Program-made: the position numbers and the translations under genes | Assembly: GCA_024638645.1 (NCBI GenBank) | Contig: JAHEJX010000009.1 | Span: 1 to 62,474, forward strand | From: Actinomycetes bacterium | GTDB taxonomy: Bacteria > Actinomycetota > Acidimicrobiia > Spongiisociales > UBA5794 | Direction of reading: 5' to 3' | DNA: 62,474 bases | In this document: positions 33,279 through 41,745 of the stretch, piece after piece | How the letters are laid out: the number at the start of each line of letters is the position of its first letter | How positions within the stretch are numbered: the stretch's first letter is position 1 | The notes under the pieces: generated by a model | The model's database searches: none | The model's input: the letters and a program-made list of their open reading frames with translations, nothing else | What the model was told of the DNA's origin: nothing

Positions 33279-34625
33279 ATGGAGCTGCGAGACCTCCCCG
33301 GCGTCGACAGCCTGGCGGCTGATCTCGCCGAACAACTTCCCTATCCACTACCCGATCCCGTGGTGATCGAAGCCGCCAGAGCCGCTATCGACGAGGCACG
33401 GCAGTCGATACTCGGCGGTGACGATGCCGACCCCGCGGCCATCGCCATCGCGGCCCTCACTCCCCTCGCAACCTCGCGTCCGAGACGGGTCCTCAACGCA
33501 ACCGGCGTGCTGCTACACACCAACTTGGGAAGAGCCCCTTTGCCACCGGCCGCTGCCGCGGCGGCGGCCGAGCACGCCGTCGGCTATCAGAACCTCGAGA
33601 TCGACCTGGCGACCGGTGCCAGAGGGGGCCGCGGTGACTATGCCGGCCGGCTGTTGCAGACTCTCACCGGGGCCGAGGCCGCACTCGTCGTGAACAACAA
33701 TGCGGGGGCACTACTTCTTGCTCTGGCTGCACTCTCCGGCGGGAAGCGCGTCCTGGTGTCGCGCGGCGAACTGATCGAGATCGGCGGCAGCTTCAGACTG
33801 CCCAACCTGATGGCCGCGTCCGGCGCCGAGTTAGTCGAGGTCGGAACCACGAACCGGACTCGCCTGGAGGACTATGTGGCGGAAACCGAGGGGGCAGCGG
33901 CAATACTGAAAGTGCACCCCTCCAACTACCGGGTCGAGGGGTTTACCGAGGACGTCGGATACGCCGAGCTGGCTCAACTCGGCCGGAAACTCGGCATCCC
34001 GTTCATCGCCGATATCGGTTCCGGGCTACTCGATGAGCGAGCACCTTGGCTTGGCGGGCCCCCACCGAGCTGGTTGAGCGAAGAGCCGGGGGTCCGCCAG
34101 ACAGTCGGCCTCGGCACCACCGTCACCATCTTCAGCGGCGACAAACTGCTCGGCGGACCCCAAGCCGGAATTGCCGTCGGCGACAGGGCTGCGATCACGG
34201 CGATGCGCAAGCATCCCATTGCGAGGGCGCTGCGCATCGACGGACCGACGCAGACCGCACTTGTGGAGACGCTCGAGCTCTACGCAACAGACCAGGGAGC
34301 GACGATTCCCTTCTGGGCGATGGCGGCGATGAGCCTCGATGAGTTGCAGGCGCGCTCTGAGGCTGTCGCCATGCAGATCGGCGAGGCCGCCGAGGTCGTC
34401 GACTCTCACTCTGTGCCGGGTGCCGGATCGGTCCCCGGCGAGATGATCCCCTCGCCCGCCGTCCGGGTCACCGGAAATGCTGACAAGCTCTGGAATGCGC
34501 TGATCTCGGCAAGCCCGCCGGTGCTGGCCCGCCGCAAGGAAGGCGCCTTGGAACTGGACCTCCGCACCTTCCCCGCCGGCAACGATGACCGGCTCGCCTC
34601 GATCGTCGCAGAGGCCCTCGGCTAG
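33279..34625 (+). CDS. selA: L-seryl-tRNA(Sec) selenium transferase
   Basis: The 448-residue PLP enzyme converts seryl-tRNA(Sec) to selenocysteyl-tRNA(Sec) using selenophosphate. Blocks seen are RRVLNATGVLLHTNLGRAPL, YQNLEIDLATGARGGRG, VVNNNAGALLLAL, SRGELIEIGGSFRLP and the PLP lysine in TIFSGDKLLGGPQAG (about residue 289). The N-terminal domain is short. It is followed by selB after 40 bp that contain degenerate ACCGA repeats. The gene implies that selenoproteins and a selC gene exist elsewhere in the genome. Confidence 0.95.
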   Translation: MELRDLPGVDSLAADLAEQLPYPLPDPVVIEAARAAIDEARQSILGGDDADPAAIAIAALTPLATSRPRRVLNATGVLLHTNLGRAPLPPAAAAAAAEHAVGYQNLEIDLATGARGGRGDYAGRLLQTLTGAEAALVVNNNAGALLLALAALSGGKRVLVSRGELIEIGGSFRLPNLMAASGAELVEVGTTNRTRLEDYVAETEGAAAILKVHPSNYRVEGFTEDVGYAELAQLGRKLGIPFIADIGSGLLDERAPWLGGPPPSWLSEEPGVRQTVGLGTTVTIFSGDKLLGGPQAGIAVGDRAAITAMRKHPIARALRIDGPTQTALVETLELYATDQGATIPFWAMAAMSLDELQARSEAVAMQIGEAAEVVDSHSVPGAGSVPGEMIPSPAVRVTGNADKLWNALISASPPVLARRKEGALELDLRTFPAGNDDRLASIVAEALG

Positions 34626-34634
34626 TGGGCCGCG

Positions 34635-34665
34635 TACCGATTACCGAAAGCCGAAGACCGAACTA
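34635..34665. repeat. Degenerate tandem ACCGA repeat between selA and selB
   Basis: Four imperfect units (TACCGAT, TACCGAAAG, CCGAAG, ACCGAACTA) fill the gap up to the selB ATG. They resemble the GTCGGTA array at 28111 read on the other strand. Confidence 0.45.
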
Positions 34666-36453
34666 ATGCCAATCATTGCCACCGCAGGCCACGTCGATCA
34701 CGGGAAATCCACCCTGGTCCAGGCGCTCACCGGTCGCGACCCTGATCGCTGGCGGGAGGAAAAGGAACGCGGCCTCACCATCGACCTGGGCTTTGCGTGG
34801 ACAGAGCTCGACGGGCAAGCGGTGGGGTTTGTCGACGTGCCCGGTCATGAGCGGTTCATCAAGAACATGCTCGCCGGGGTCGGAGGGCTCGACGTCGCAT
34901 TGCTCGTCGTTGCAGCCGACGAAGGATGGATGCCACAGACCGAAGAGCACGTTGCGGTTCTCGATCTGCTCGAAGTGCGCTACGCAGTTGTGGCTCTCAC
35001 CAGAATCGACATCGCGGACGCCGACATGGCCGAGCTCGCTGCCCTGGAGATCGAAGAGCAACTCGAAGGGACATCACTCGACGGATCGCCGATCGTACCG
35101 GTCAGCGCAATCACCGGATCAGGCATGGACACGCTGAGCTCTGCCCTGGCCGCTGCGCTGGAGCATGCCGGCCCACCTCGCAACATCGGTCGGCCTCGCC
35201 TCTGGGTGGATCGCAGCTTCACGATCGCCGGCGCAGGGACAGTCGTCACGGGCACCTTGCTCGATGGGTCACTGACGGTTGGCGACAACGTTGAGCTGCA
35301 CCCCGGCGTGGCCAAAGCGCGAATCCGATCACTACAAAGCCACGAGCAGGAGGTGGAATCCGTAGCTCCAGGCACCAGAGTCGCGGCCAATCTCTCCGGG
35401 CTTGACCGCGCCGACGTCGCGCGCGGAGCGTTACTGACCCACACCGCGGGCGCGTCTGGGAGCAACCGCTTTCTGGTCGACCTGCGGCCAATCCGCGGCA
35501 TCGAAGGCGTCGCCGATCGGGGGGCGTATCAGTTGCATGCAGGAAGCGGCGCGTGGCCGGTCCGCTTGCGAATGGCCGGCTCCGATGCAGCCATCGTCAC
35601 GTGCGCGTCCCTCATCCCCATCACGACGGGCGACAGATACATCCTCAGAGAGACCGGGCGACGGGCGGTGGTCGCCGGGGGCCGCGTGCTCGACCCGAGG
35701 CCCCAGCGGGGAGACGCTGGTCGGCTCAGTGCCATTGCTGCGGCCATTCGGCCGAAGGTAGATGCAGATGCCGATGAGCTCGCAACAGTCCTGCTCGCTG
35801 TTCGCGGGTTGGCACCGCTCGAAGAACTCGCAATGGACAGCCGAGGCGGCACACCCCGCGATGCCGTGATCGCAGGGAACGCCGCACTACGAATGGACCG
35901 CGCCACGGATCTGCTGGCGGCGATCTCACAAGACGTTCGCCGATTTCACGAGGCCAACCCGCTGCGACCTGGGATCGCGAAGGCAACGCTGGCCTCGACC
36001 TTCGGCATCACCGGCCCGTTGCTCGATGCATTGGTCGCCCGGGCCGAAGGACTAGATGAAGACGGTGCAGTAGTGCGGGCCACGGATCACGGACCATCTT
36101 GGAGCAAGGTCGATGAAGCGTTATGGGAACACGCCGTCGCAGCCCTGCGCCAAGCCGGCTTTGCCGCGCCCAGGGCCGGCAGCCTTGGACTGCGCGATGA
36201 ACTGCTTCACGCAGCTTTGCGCGAGGATCGCCTGATCCGCATCGACAGCGACTTGGTGTATCTGCCAGAGACCATCGAGCAAATGAAGCGGCGCCTCAGC
36301 GACCTTCCGTCTGAATTCACAGTCGCCGACTTCCGCGACGCAATGGACATCAGCCGCAGGCAGGCGGTGCCGTTGCTGGAATGGCTCGACGCCAACGCCG
36401 TGACCTCACGGCGCGGCGATGTCAGAATTCTCAGGCAGACCCCACCGCAATGA
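34666..36453 (+). CDS. selB: Selenocysteine-specific elongation factor
   Basis: The protein has 595 residues. GTPase motifs are GHVDHGKST (8-16), the switch region [12 protein letters not shown] and [13 protein letters not shown]; then beta-barrel domains II/III ([21 protein letters not shown]) and C-terminal winged helices (about 420-595) that bind the SECIS RNA. SelB delivers Sec-tRNA(Sec) to UGA codons. The ATG has no Shine-Dalgarno sequence and lies just after the degenerate repeat. The last 23 bp overlap the convergent whiB gene. Confidence 0.95.
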   Translation: MPIIATAGHVDHGKSTLVQALTGRDPDRWREEKERGLTIDLGFAWTELDGQAVGFVDVPGHERFIKNMLAGVGGLDVALLVVAADEGWMPQTEEHVAVLDLLEVRYAVVALTRIDIADADMAELAALEIEEQLEGTSLDGSPIVPVSAITGSGMDTLSSALAAALEHAGPPRNIGRPRLWVDRSFTIAGAGTVVTGTLLDGSLTVGDNVELHPGVAKARIRSLQSHEQEVESVAPGTRVAANLSGLDRADVARGALLTHTAGASGSNRFLVDLRPIRGIEGVADRGAYQLHAGSGAWPVRLRMAGSDAAIVTCASLIPITTGDRYILRETGRRAVVAGGRVLDPRPQRGDAGRLSAIAAAIRPKVDADADELATVLLAVRGLAPLEELAMDSRGGTPRDAVIAGNAALRMDRATDLLAAISQDVRRFHEANPLRPGIAKATLASTFGITGPLLDALVARAEGLDEDGAVVRATDHGPSWSKVDEALWEHAVAALRQAGFAAPRAGSLGLRDELLHAALREDRLIRIDSDLVYLPETIEQMKRRLSDLPSEFTVADFRDAMDISRRQAVPLLEWLDANAVTSRRGDVRILRQTPPQ

Positions 36454-36688
36454 CCTGTCGCCTCTCCGCTTCGGTGAGGCCGCCCCAGATTCCGTAAGGT
36501 TCGCGGATCTCGGTGGCGTAGTCGAGGCACGGCTTCTTCACCGGACAGATCTGGCAAATCGACTTAGCCCGTATCTCCCGCCGCTCCCGCTCGTCCTTGC
36601 GTTCTGACGTACTTGGCGGAAAGAACAAATGCGAATGGTTCCCGCTGCATAAAGCCACGGGTTGCCACGTCCTGTCCAATGCGATCAC
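36431..36688 (-). CDS. WhiB-family iron-sulfur transcription factor
   Basis: The protein has 85 residues from GTG 36688, with GGAGGAGGG 4-8 nt upstream. The four cluster cysteines are C14, C45, C48 and C54 (SICQICPVKKPC), followed by the GIWGG turn (66-70) and a basic ERRQ helix. WhiB proteins bind a [4Fe-4S] cluster, interact with the principal sigma factor and respond to redox or NO. They are confined to actinobacteria and their phages. The 3' end overlaps selB. An inverted repeat AATAG-N6-CTATT at about 36773-36788 lies upstream and could be an operator. Confidence 0.93.
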   Translation of the reverse strand: MIALDRTWQPVALCSGNHSHLFFPPSTSERKDERERREIRAKSICQICPVKKPCLDYATEIREPYGIWGGLTEAERRQVIAVGSA

Positions 36689-36806
36689 TGAGCCCTCCTC
36701 CAAGCTTGCTCCAAGCGGTGCCGACGGAAGCTAGCCGGGGAGTTATCCCCACACCAGGGAATATATGGCAAATAGTGCTAGCTATTCGCGAACACCCGAG
36801 GACAGG

Positions 36807-38060
36807 CTACTCGGGTGGACCTACTTCAAGGAGAATTCCGTTGACTTCCATCACCTGAATCGGGTCACCGGGACCAAGCCCTGCAGCTCGGTGCGATCTG
36901 GCCCGCCACCTGGCCCCGTCGACCACGACGACCCCCTCCGGATCGAAGTCGGTCTCAGCTGTTCCGATCTTGCCGACCAAGTATTCGCGGCCAATGGTCA
37001 GCGTCGAGAAGCGGGATCGGACCACCGTGGTCAGGGCAAAGCCGTAGAACAGCGCAATACCAATGACCGTGATGAGCACTCCCCACCAGGCAGGAGTGTA
37101 TTGGGGCGCGGCATTGGTGTAGAAGAGCCCGCCGATCAGCAAAGCGCCAGTGCCTGCGATGCTGCCCAACCCGAGCCGGTTCTGTTGGAAGTCCCAGGTG
37201 TAGAGCAACAGGCCGACAATTGCCAGAACTACGGCCCACCAGTCCATCGGAAGTGTGGCCCACCCGTACCCCGCCAAGAACAGGCTCAGCGCGGCCACGG
37301 CGGCCGCCACGCCGGCACCAGCTGCATAGAACTCGAAGGTTGCCACTGCGATGCCGGCGAGAAGAAAGAAGAACGCGGCTTCGGGTCGGCTGGCGAGCCT
37401 TAGGAAACGATCCCAAAGTCCCGGCTTCACAAACCGAACCTGGACAGAAGGAACCGTGATCGTGGAGCCATCTTCGGCTGCGATCTCGCGGGCGGTCTCC
37501 AGAGTCACGCCACCAACAATCTTCCCATCGAGGGATGCTATGAACTGGCCGATGGTGGGCACTGCGGCGTCGATCAGTAGGGGAAACTCCGTCTCCGTTA
37601 CTGCGAAGTCGCTGTCGTCGAGACCTTGCGGGTCCCGCAGCGATTCGAGCACTCCCGGTAGCTCAGCGCCGACGACCACGGGCTCCAAGTAGCCCACCCT
37701 CGTGCCCGGGGCGGCTCCGGTGGCATCCGCCGCAAGCAGCACCTGTGCGGCTCCCCCGTACGCGACTGCGCCGGCGGGCCCGACCCATGCTGCTACCGGC
37801 GTGGCAGTGCTTGCCACGGCCGCATAGAACTCGGCCGGGTCACCCGAAGAGATACCTGCGTTGTTCAGCTGGATCACAACAACCTGAGCGTCGGGAGTGC
37901 GCACCGCTTCCGTCAAGAAGTTGAGTGCGCGCTGGTCCAGCGGGCCTCGAACGTCGGCAACAACGACGGGGCCGGCCGCCGGGTCTTGCTGACCGAAAGC
38001 CGGCCCGATCAGAGCACCGAAGGCAAGCGCGGCGATGAGAATGGAAATAGTGCGACGCAT
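36807..38060 (-). CDS. NfeD-family membrane protein with degenerate ClpP-like domain
   Basis: The 417-residue protein has a signal peptide (ILIAALAFGALIGPAFG), an extracytoplasmic ClpP/crotonase-fold domain (about 25-215), four to five membrane helices (about 235-345) and a C-terminal NfeD OB-fold (about 355-417: GKIGTAETDFDPEGVVVVDG). Long NfeD proteins cleave stomatin partners with a Ser-Lys dyad. Here the expected catalytic serine position reads AVAYGGAAQ, apparently Gly, so the protease may be inactive. No stomatin gene is adjacent. Confidence 0.85.
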   Translation of the reverse strand: MRRTISILIAALAFGALIGPAFGQQDPAAGPVVVADVRGPLDQRALNFLTEAVRTPDAQVVVIQLNNAGISSGDPAEFYAAVASTATPVAAWVGPAGAVAYGGAAQVLLAADATGAAPGTRVGYLEPVVVGAELPGVLESLRDPQGLDDSDFAVTETEFPLLIDAAVPTIGQFIASLDGKIVGGVTLETAREIAAEDGSTITVPSVQVRFVKPGLWDRFLRLASRPEAAFFFLLAGIAVATFEFYAAGAGVAAAVAALSLFLAGYGWATLPMDWWAVVLAIVGLLLYTWDFQQNRLGLGSIAGTGALLIGGLFYTNAAPQYTPAWWGVLITVIGIALFYGFALTTVVRSRFSTLTIGREYLVGKIGTAETDFDPEGVVVVDGARWRARSHRAAGLGPGDPIQVMEVNGILLEVGPPE

Positions 38061-38068
38061 TGGCGGGG

Positions 38069-38074
38069 ATGTTA
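38069..38074 (-). promoter_or_regulatory. -10 box, leaderless start of the NfeD gene
   Basis: On the minus strand TAACAT ends 8 nt before ATG 38060. Confidence 0.45.
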
Positions 38075-38117
38075 TCCGCCCCCAGTTGGGCAGAATCCTC
38101 GAGCCGACGAACCGAGT

Positions 38118-38123
38118 TAATCT
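38118..38123 (+). promoter_or_regulatory. -10 box, leaderless start of the gene at 38130
   Basis: TAATCT ends 6 nt before ATG 38130. Confidence 0.5.
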
Positions 38124-38129
38124 GCCGCC

Positions 38130-38507
38130 ATGACACGCGTATTGGTCGTTGCAGATGAATCCTGGGCGCGCAACGACGTCCACGCCGCGCTCACGTCGCC
38201 CGACTACGAGCTCGTCGATCACCAAGATCCCAAGACGGTGGCGAGCACGGTGGCCGCCGGCGGCCTCGATGCGGTTGTCGTCGATCTCCAGGTGAGCTCG
38301 ATGGGCGGCATGGCCGTGACGCGATCGGTTCGTGAAAACACCACGGTTCGCGGCGGCGCCGCCATCCCCGTCGTTTTGCTCCTCGATCGAGCAGCCGACA
38401 AGTTCCTCGCCGGACGTTCGGGTGCCGCGGCGTGGGTAGTCAAACCGTTCACCGCCCTAGAGCTGCGAGGCGCTGTTGATGGAGCCGTGGCGTCTGACTC
38501 CCAGTAA
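38130..38507 (+). CDS. Stand-alone response-regulator receiver domain
   Basis: The protein has 125 residues with no output domain. Receiver features are the acidic DE (9-10), phospho-Asp in AVVVDLQVSSMGG (about residue 52), a conserved-position segment VVLLLD and the lysine in AAWVVKPFTALEL. It may act by protein-protein interaction after phosphorylation. The only histidine kinase in the window (45007-46305) is 6.5 kb away, so pairing cannot be claimed. Confidence 0.85.
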   Translation: MTRVLVVADESWARNDVHAALTSPDYELVDHQDPKTVASTVAAGGLDAVVVDLQVSSMGGMAVTRSVRENTTVRGGAAIPVVLLLDRAADKFLAGRSGAAAWVVKPFTALELRGAVDGAVASDSQ

Positions 38508-38530
38508 CTCAGTTCGCCGGTTTGCCTGCC

Positions 38531-38581
38531 ATGAGCGGCACCACCACATGAGCGGCACCACCACATGAGCGGCACCACCAC
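38531..38581 (+). repeat. Three tandem 17-bp units forming coupled mini-ORFs
   Basis: The unit ATGAGCGGCACCACCAC is repeated exactly three times, directly before the ATGAGC start of the CorC-like gene. Each unit encodes MSGTTT and a TGA stop that overlaps the next ATG (ATGA), so three six-codon reading frames chain into the main start codon. Confidence 0.9.
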
Positions 38582-39841
38582 ATGAGCACCAACCTCATCT
38601 ATGTCGTCATTCTCGGCTTCGCCGCGATCGCCTCTGGTTTCTTCTCCGGCTCGGAAACGGCGCTCATCGGAATCGGAAAGGAGCGAGTACAACAGCTCGG
38701 CGGCGACAGGCGCGGCCACCGGGTTCAGCAACTCGTGGCCGATCCCGATCGCCTGTTGTCGACGCTGCTGGTTGCCAACAACCTCGTCAATATTCTTGGC
38801 GCCTCGATAGCCACGACCCTGTTCATCTCGTTGGTCGGCGAGGAGTGGGGACCGTGGGTCGCGACGGGGGCCGTGACCGCAGTTGTTCTCGTCGTCGGCG
38901 AGATCACACCGAAGAGCCTGGCCACCCGTTACCCGGAACGATTCTCGCTGGCAGTGGCTCCTACGATCTGGCACCTGTCGCGTGTCCTCGGACCGGTCGC
39001 CCGCATGTTCACTGCCATCACTCGCGGCCTCTTCCGACTCCTGCGGCTACCTGCTCGTAGCGACGTCGCCGACGTGACCGAAGAAGATGTCAGGGCGCTG
39101 GTACAGCTCGGTTTGGAGGAGGGGGAGATCGAGGCTGTCGAGCGCGAGATCATTGACGCCCTGTTCGACCTGGCCGATCGGCCTGTGCGGGAAGTCATGA
39201 CCCCTCGGGTCGACGTCATCTCGCTACGGGAACCGGTCACACCTAGCGCTGCAATAGACGCCGTCGCCACTTCCGGCCACTCCCGTTATCCGGTCATCGG
39301 CACCGACCTCGATGAGCTGCGCGGCATGCTGTACGTCAAGGACCTGCTTCGAATCGACCCTGATGGTGACGAGTCGAAGGTGTCGGCAATCTTGCGTACG
39401 CCGATCTATGTCCCCGAGTCCATGTCTGTGCTGAGCGTCATCCAGCTGATGCGCCGCGAACGATTCCAGCTGGCCGTAGTCACCGATGAGCACGGTGGCG
39501 TCGAAGGTGTTGTCACCATCAAAGACCTCATGTCCGAGCTCGTCGGTGAGCTCCAGGACGAATACGACCCCGGAACGCCGTCTCTCGTGAAGATCGGAGC
39601 ACGCAGCTGGATCTCGGACGGACGGCTCGATATCGAGGACGTGGAGGAGGGGCTCGGCATCGAGCTCCCGGATGGCCCGTACTCCACGATCGGCGGCCTC
39701 TATCTCGCAGTGGCCGGCCATATTCCCGACGAGGGGGACGAAGCCGTGGTTGGCTCGGTGCGCCTCACGGTCCTCCAGATGGAGAGAAACCGGATCGGCA
39801 GCCTCCGGATTGAGCTCGTAGCGGGCCGCGGTATCATCTAA
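38582..39841 (+). CDS. CNNM/CBS-domain membrane protein (HlyC/CorC family)
   Basis: The protein has 419 residues. A DUF21/CNNM membrane domain (1-165: GFFSGSETALIGIGKERV, VVGEITPKSLATRYPERFSLAVAP) precedes a CBS pair (about 185-320: MTPRVDVISLREPVT, LYVKDLLRIDPDGDES, VTDEHGGVEGVVTIKDLMSELVGEL) and a CorC_HlyC domain (about 335-419). CNNM/CorC proteins are Mg2+ or Co2+ transporters or regulators gated by nucleotide-bound CBS domains. The start is the fourth ATGAGC in a row, downstream of the mini-ORFs. Confidence 0.9.
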   Translation: MSTNLIYVVILGFAAIASGFFSGSETALIGIGKERVQQLGGDRRGHRVQQLVADPDRLLSTLLVANNLVNILGASIATTLFISLVGEEWGPWVATGAVTAVVLVVGEITPKSLATRYPERFSLAVAPTIWHLSRVLGPVARMFTAITRGLFRLLRLPARSDVADVTEEDVRALVQLGLEEGEIEAVEREIIDALFDLADRPVREVMTPRVDVISLREPVTPSAAIDAVATSGHSRYPVIGTDLDELRGMLYVKDLLRIDPDGDESKVSAILRTPIYVPESMSVLSVIQLMRRERFQLAVVTDEHGGVEGVVTIKDLMSELVGELQDEYDPGTPSLVKIGARSWISDGRLDIEDVEEGLGIELPDGPYSTIGGLYLAVAGHIPDEGDEAVVGSVRLTVLQMERNRIGSLRIELVAGRGII

Positions 39842-39849
39842 CTCCCGAT

Positions 39850-39923
39850 CGGGACGTGGCGCAGCTTGGTAGCGCGCATCGTTCGGGACGATGAGGTCGC
39901 CGGTTCAAATCCGGCCGTCCCGA
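39850..39923 (+). tRNA. tRNA-Pro (anticodon CGG)
   Basis: It folds into a full cloverleaf of 74 nt without encoded CCA. The acceptor CGGGACG pairs with CGTCCCG, the D arm holds GCGC-AGCTTGGTA-GCGC, the anticodon stem CATCG/CGATG encloses TTCGGGA, and the T arm is GCCGG-TTCAAAT-CCGGC. Discriminator base is A. Confidence 0.97.
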
Positions 39924-40268
39924 CTACAAAGCTCGCCGGCGCTGTTGCTTGGAAGCAGGGCCGACGGGTTTGGCATGAGCCCTGCGTCCTCGAGTGACGC
40001 GGGGCTCATACGGTCGGAGCACACTCATCGAGACCTCGCGGCCGCCCAACCCGGCACGCATGAAGTTCCCCTGTTTCCTCTTCGCAAGAGGACAAGGGCG
40101 TGTCGAGTGGTCCGCGAGAGGCCTGTGCCGCAATCCTCGCCCGAGGGTGCTCTGCAAGGGTGACAAGCGGGACCGACGAACCCGTCTCTGCAGCGGAACT
40201 TTTGCACGTCGCGACTCGTTATGTGCGCGCGACTTGAGTTAGTGCTCGAGAGGACCGAAACTTACGGT
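39924..40268. other. Gene-free structured interval after tRNA-Pro
   Basis: No convincing protein gene is seen. A 14-bp hairpin (ATGAGCCCTGCGTC / GACGCGGGGCTCAT, one G-T pair, loop CTCGAGT) lies at 39975-40009, and a smaller one (CCTCTT-CGC-AAGAGG) near 40077-40091. The first could end the tRNA transcript; the interval could also hold a small RNA, but no known family was recognised. Confidence 0.4.
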
Positions 40269-40727
40269 ATGAAAGCGATGGCCAGCATCTCGATAAACCG
40301 GCCGGTTGACGAGGTCTTCGATTTCGTCACGGATGTCGACAACATGTCGCGCTGGATAACAGGGGTGTCCGGGGCTCGACTGATGTCCCAAGCCATGGGG
40401 TCTGGGGCCCGCTACATAATCGACTACGTTGCCGGTTGGCGAAACTCAGAGGTCGAGATCGAAGTGACCGACTTCGACCGTCCCAAACTCTTTGCAGGCA
40501 AGTCGTCCCGTGGCCCGTTCGAATACGAGGGCCGCATGGAATTGGCCGGCGACGAAAGAACCACGTCGATCACCAACATCATCGAGGACAACCCAGACAG
40601 CCTCGCATCCACCATTGCGTCCTGGGTCTTTGGCCCATTTCTCCGGGGCGCATATCGGCGCCGCTTGGAAAGGGAGCTGGAACAGCTCCGGATGGCAATT
40701 GCCGACCGACAACCGACAACCGATTAG
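40269..40727 (+). CDS. SRPBCC (START-like) family protein
   Basis: The protein has 152 residues from ATG 40269; an ATG 9 bp later and one 48 bp earlier are alternatives. The START-like fold is suggested by ASISINRPVDEVFDFVTDVDNMSRWITGV at the N-terminus and by TSITNIIEDNP and the C-terminal amphipathic helix RRRLERELEQLRMAI. These proteins bind hydrophobic ligands in a helix-grip pocket. The last codons consist of ACCGACAA repeats. Its stop overlaps the convergent asd stop by 4 bp. Confidence 0.78.
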   Translation: MKAMASISINRPVDEVFDFVTDVDNMSRWITGVSGARLMSQAMGSGARYIIDYVAGWRNSEVEIEVTDFDRPKLFAGKSSRGPFEYEGRMELAGDERTTSITNIIEDNPDSLASTIASWVFGPFLRGAYRRRLERELEQLRMAIADRQPTTD

Positions 40728-41743
40728 CGAGTATCGAGCACCAGCTCTGCAATCTGCACAGCGTTGAGCGCGGCGCCCTTGCGTAGGTTGTCACCCACGG
40801 TCCACAGCGAGATCCCGCCGGGCTCGCCGAGCGTCTGCCGCACCCGACCGATGAGCACATCGTCGATACCCGCGCTGTCGAGCGGGGTTGGTACCTTCGA
40901 GTCGTCCCAGAGCTGAGCCCCAGGCGCATTCGCCAGGACCTCGTTTGCTTCCGCGACCGACACCGGCCGCTCAAAGTGCATAGTGGCTGAGATGCCGTGC
41001 CCAACCATCACCGGAACTCGCACGCAGGTCGGTTCGACGAGCACATCTGGGGCTTCGAGAATCTTGCGGGTCTCGTTGACGAGCTTCCACTCCTCGTCCG
41101 TATAGCCCGCCTCGGCGAAACTACCGGCGTGGGGCAAAACGTTGAAGCCGATCGGGCGCGAATAGAGGTCTGAGCCCGGCTCGCTCCATCCCCCTTTGGC
41201 CAGCAACTCCCTGTCCTTGCCGAGGACGTCGATTTCGTGAGCTAACACGTCCATGCCGGTCTGGCCCGAGCCGGACACGGATTGATAGGAAGTTGCCGTC
41301 ATGGTTCTGAGGCCGGCGGCGGCATGGAGCGGGCCTGCCGCCATCATCAGCGTCATCGTGGTGCAGTTCGGATTGGCGATGATGCCGTGGTGGTCGGCCA
41401 CGGCGTGGTCGTTGACCTGGGAAACGATGAGCGGCACTTGGTCGTCCATCCGGAACGCCGAGCTGTTGTCGACGACGACGGCCCCCGACGCCGCAAACGC
41501 GGGAGCGAACTCTCGGGAGCGCCCGCCTCCGGCCGAGAAGAGCGCCACTTCGATACCGCTGGGGTCTGCCGTAGCCAAATCCTCGATGGTGACATCGCCC
41601 CATTTGGTGGCGATGACTCGCCCGGCGGAGCGGCTCGAAGCCATGAGCCGCAACTCGTTTGGCTCGTGGCCGCGCTCGGACAATATCTCGAGCATTGTGG
41701 TTCCAACGGCACCAGTGGCGCCGACGATCGCAACTCTGGCCAT
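40724..41743 (-). CDS. asd: Aspartate-semialdehyde dehydrogenase
   Basis: The 339-residue enzyme reduces aspartyl-phosphate to aspartate semialdehyde with NADPH. It has VAIVGATGAVGTTMLEIL (nucleotide binding), the nucleophile in NPNCTTMTLM, TSYQSVSGSGQTGMDVL and the catalytic His in VRVPVMVGHGISATMHFE. It begins 3 nt after ask, with AGAGGA 6 nt upstream of the ATG, so the first two steps of the aspartate pathway (lysine, threonine, methionine, diaminopimelate) are one operon. Confidence 0.96.
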   Translation of the reverse strand: MARVAIVGATGAVGTTMLEILSERGHEPNELRLMASSRSAGRVIATKWGDVTIEDLATADPSGIEVALFSAGGGRSREFAPAFAASGAVVVDNSSAFRMDDQVPLIVSQVNDHAVADHHGIIANPNCTTMTLMMAAGPLHAAAGLRTMTATSYQSVSGSGQTGMDVLAHEIDVLGKDRELLAKGGWSEPGSDLYSRPIGFNVLPHAGSFAEAGYTDEEWKLVNETRKILEAPDVLVEPTCVRVPVMVGHGISATMHFERPVSVAEANEVLANAPGAQLWDDSKVPTPLDSAGIDDVLIGRVRQTLGEPGGISLWTVGDNLRKGAALNAVQIAELVLDTR

Positions 41744-41745
41744 GG

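Noticed and set aside
38118-38507. Two-component pair of the receiver protein with the histidine kinase at 45007
   Set aside because: The genes are 6.5 kb apart with unrelated genes between, so no pairing is claimed.
39924-40268. tRNA-Sec (selC) next to selA/selB or tRNA-Pro
   Set aside because: No long variable arm, UCA anticodon loop or TTC-type T-loop other than that of tRNA-Pro was found.
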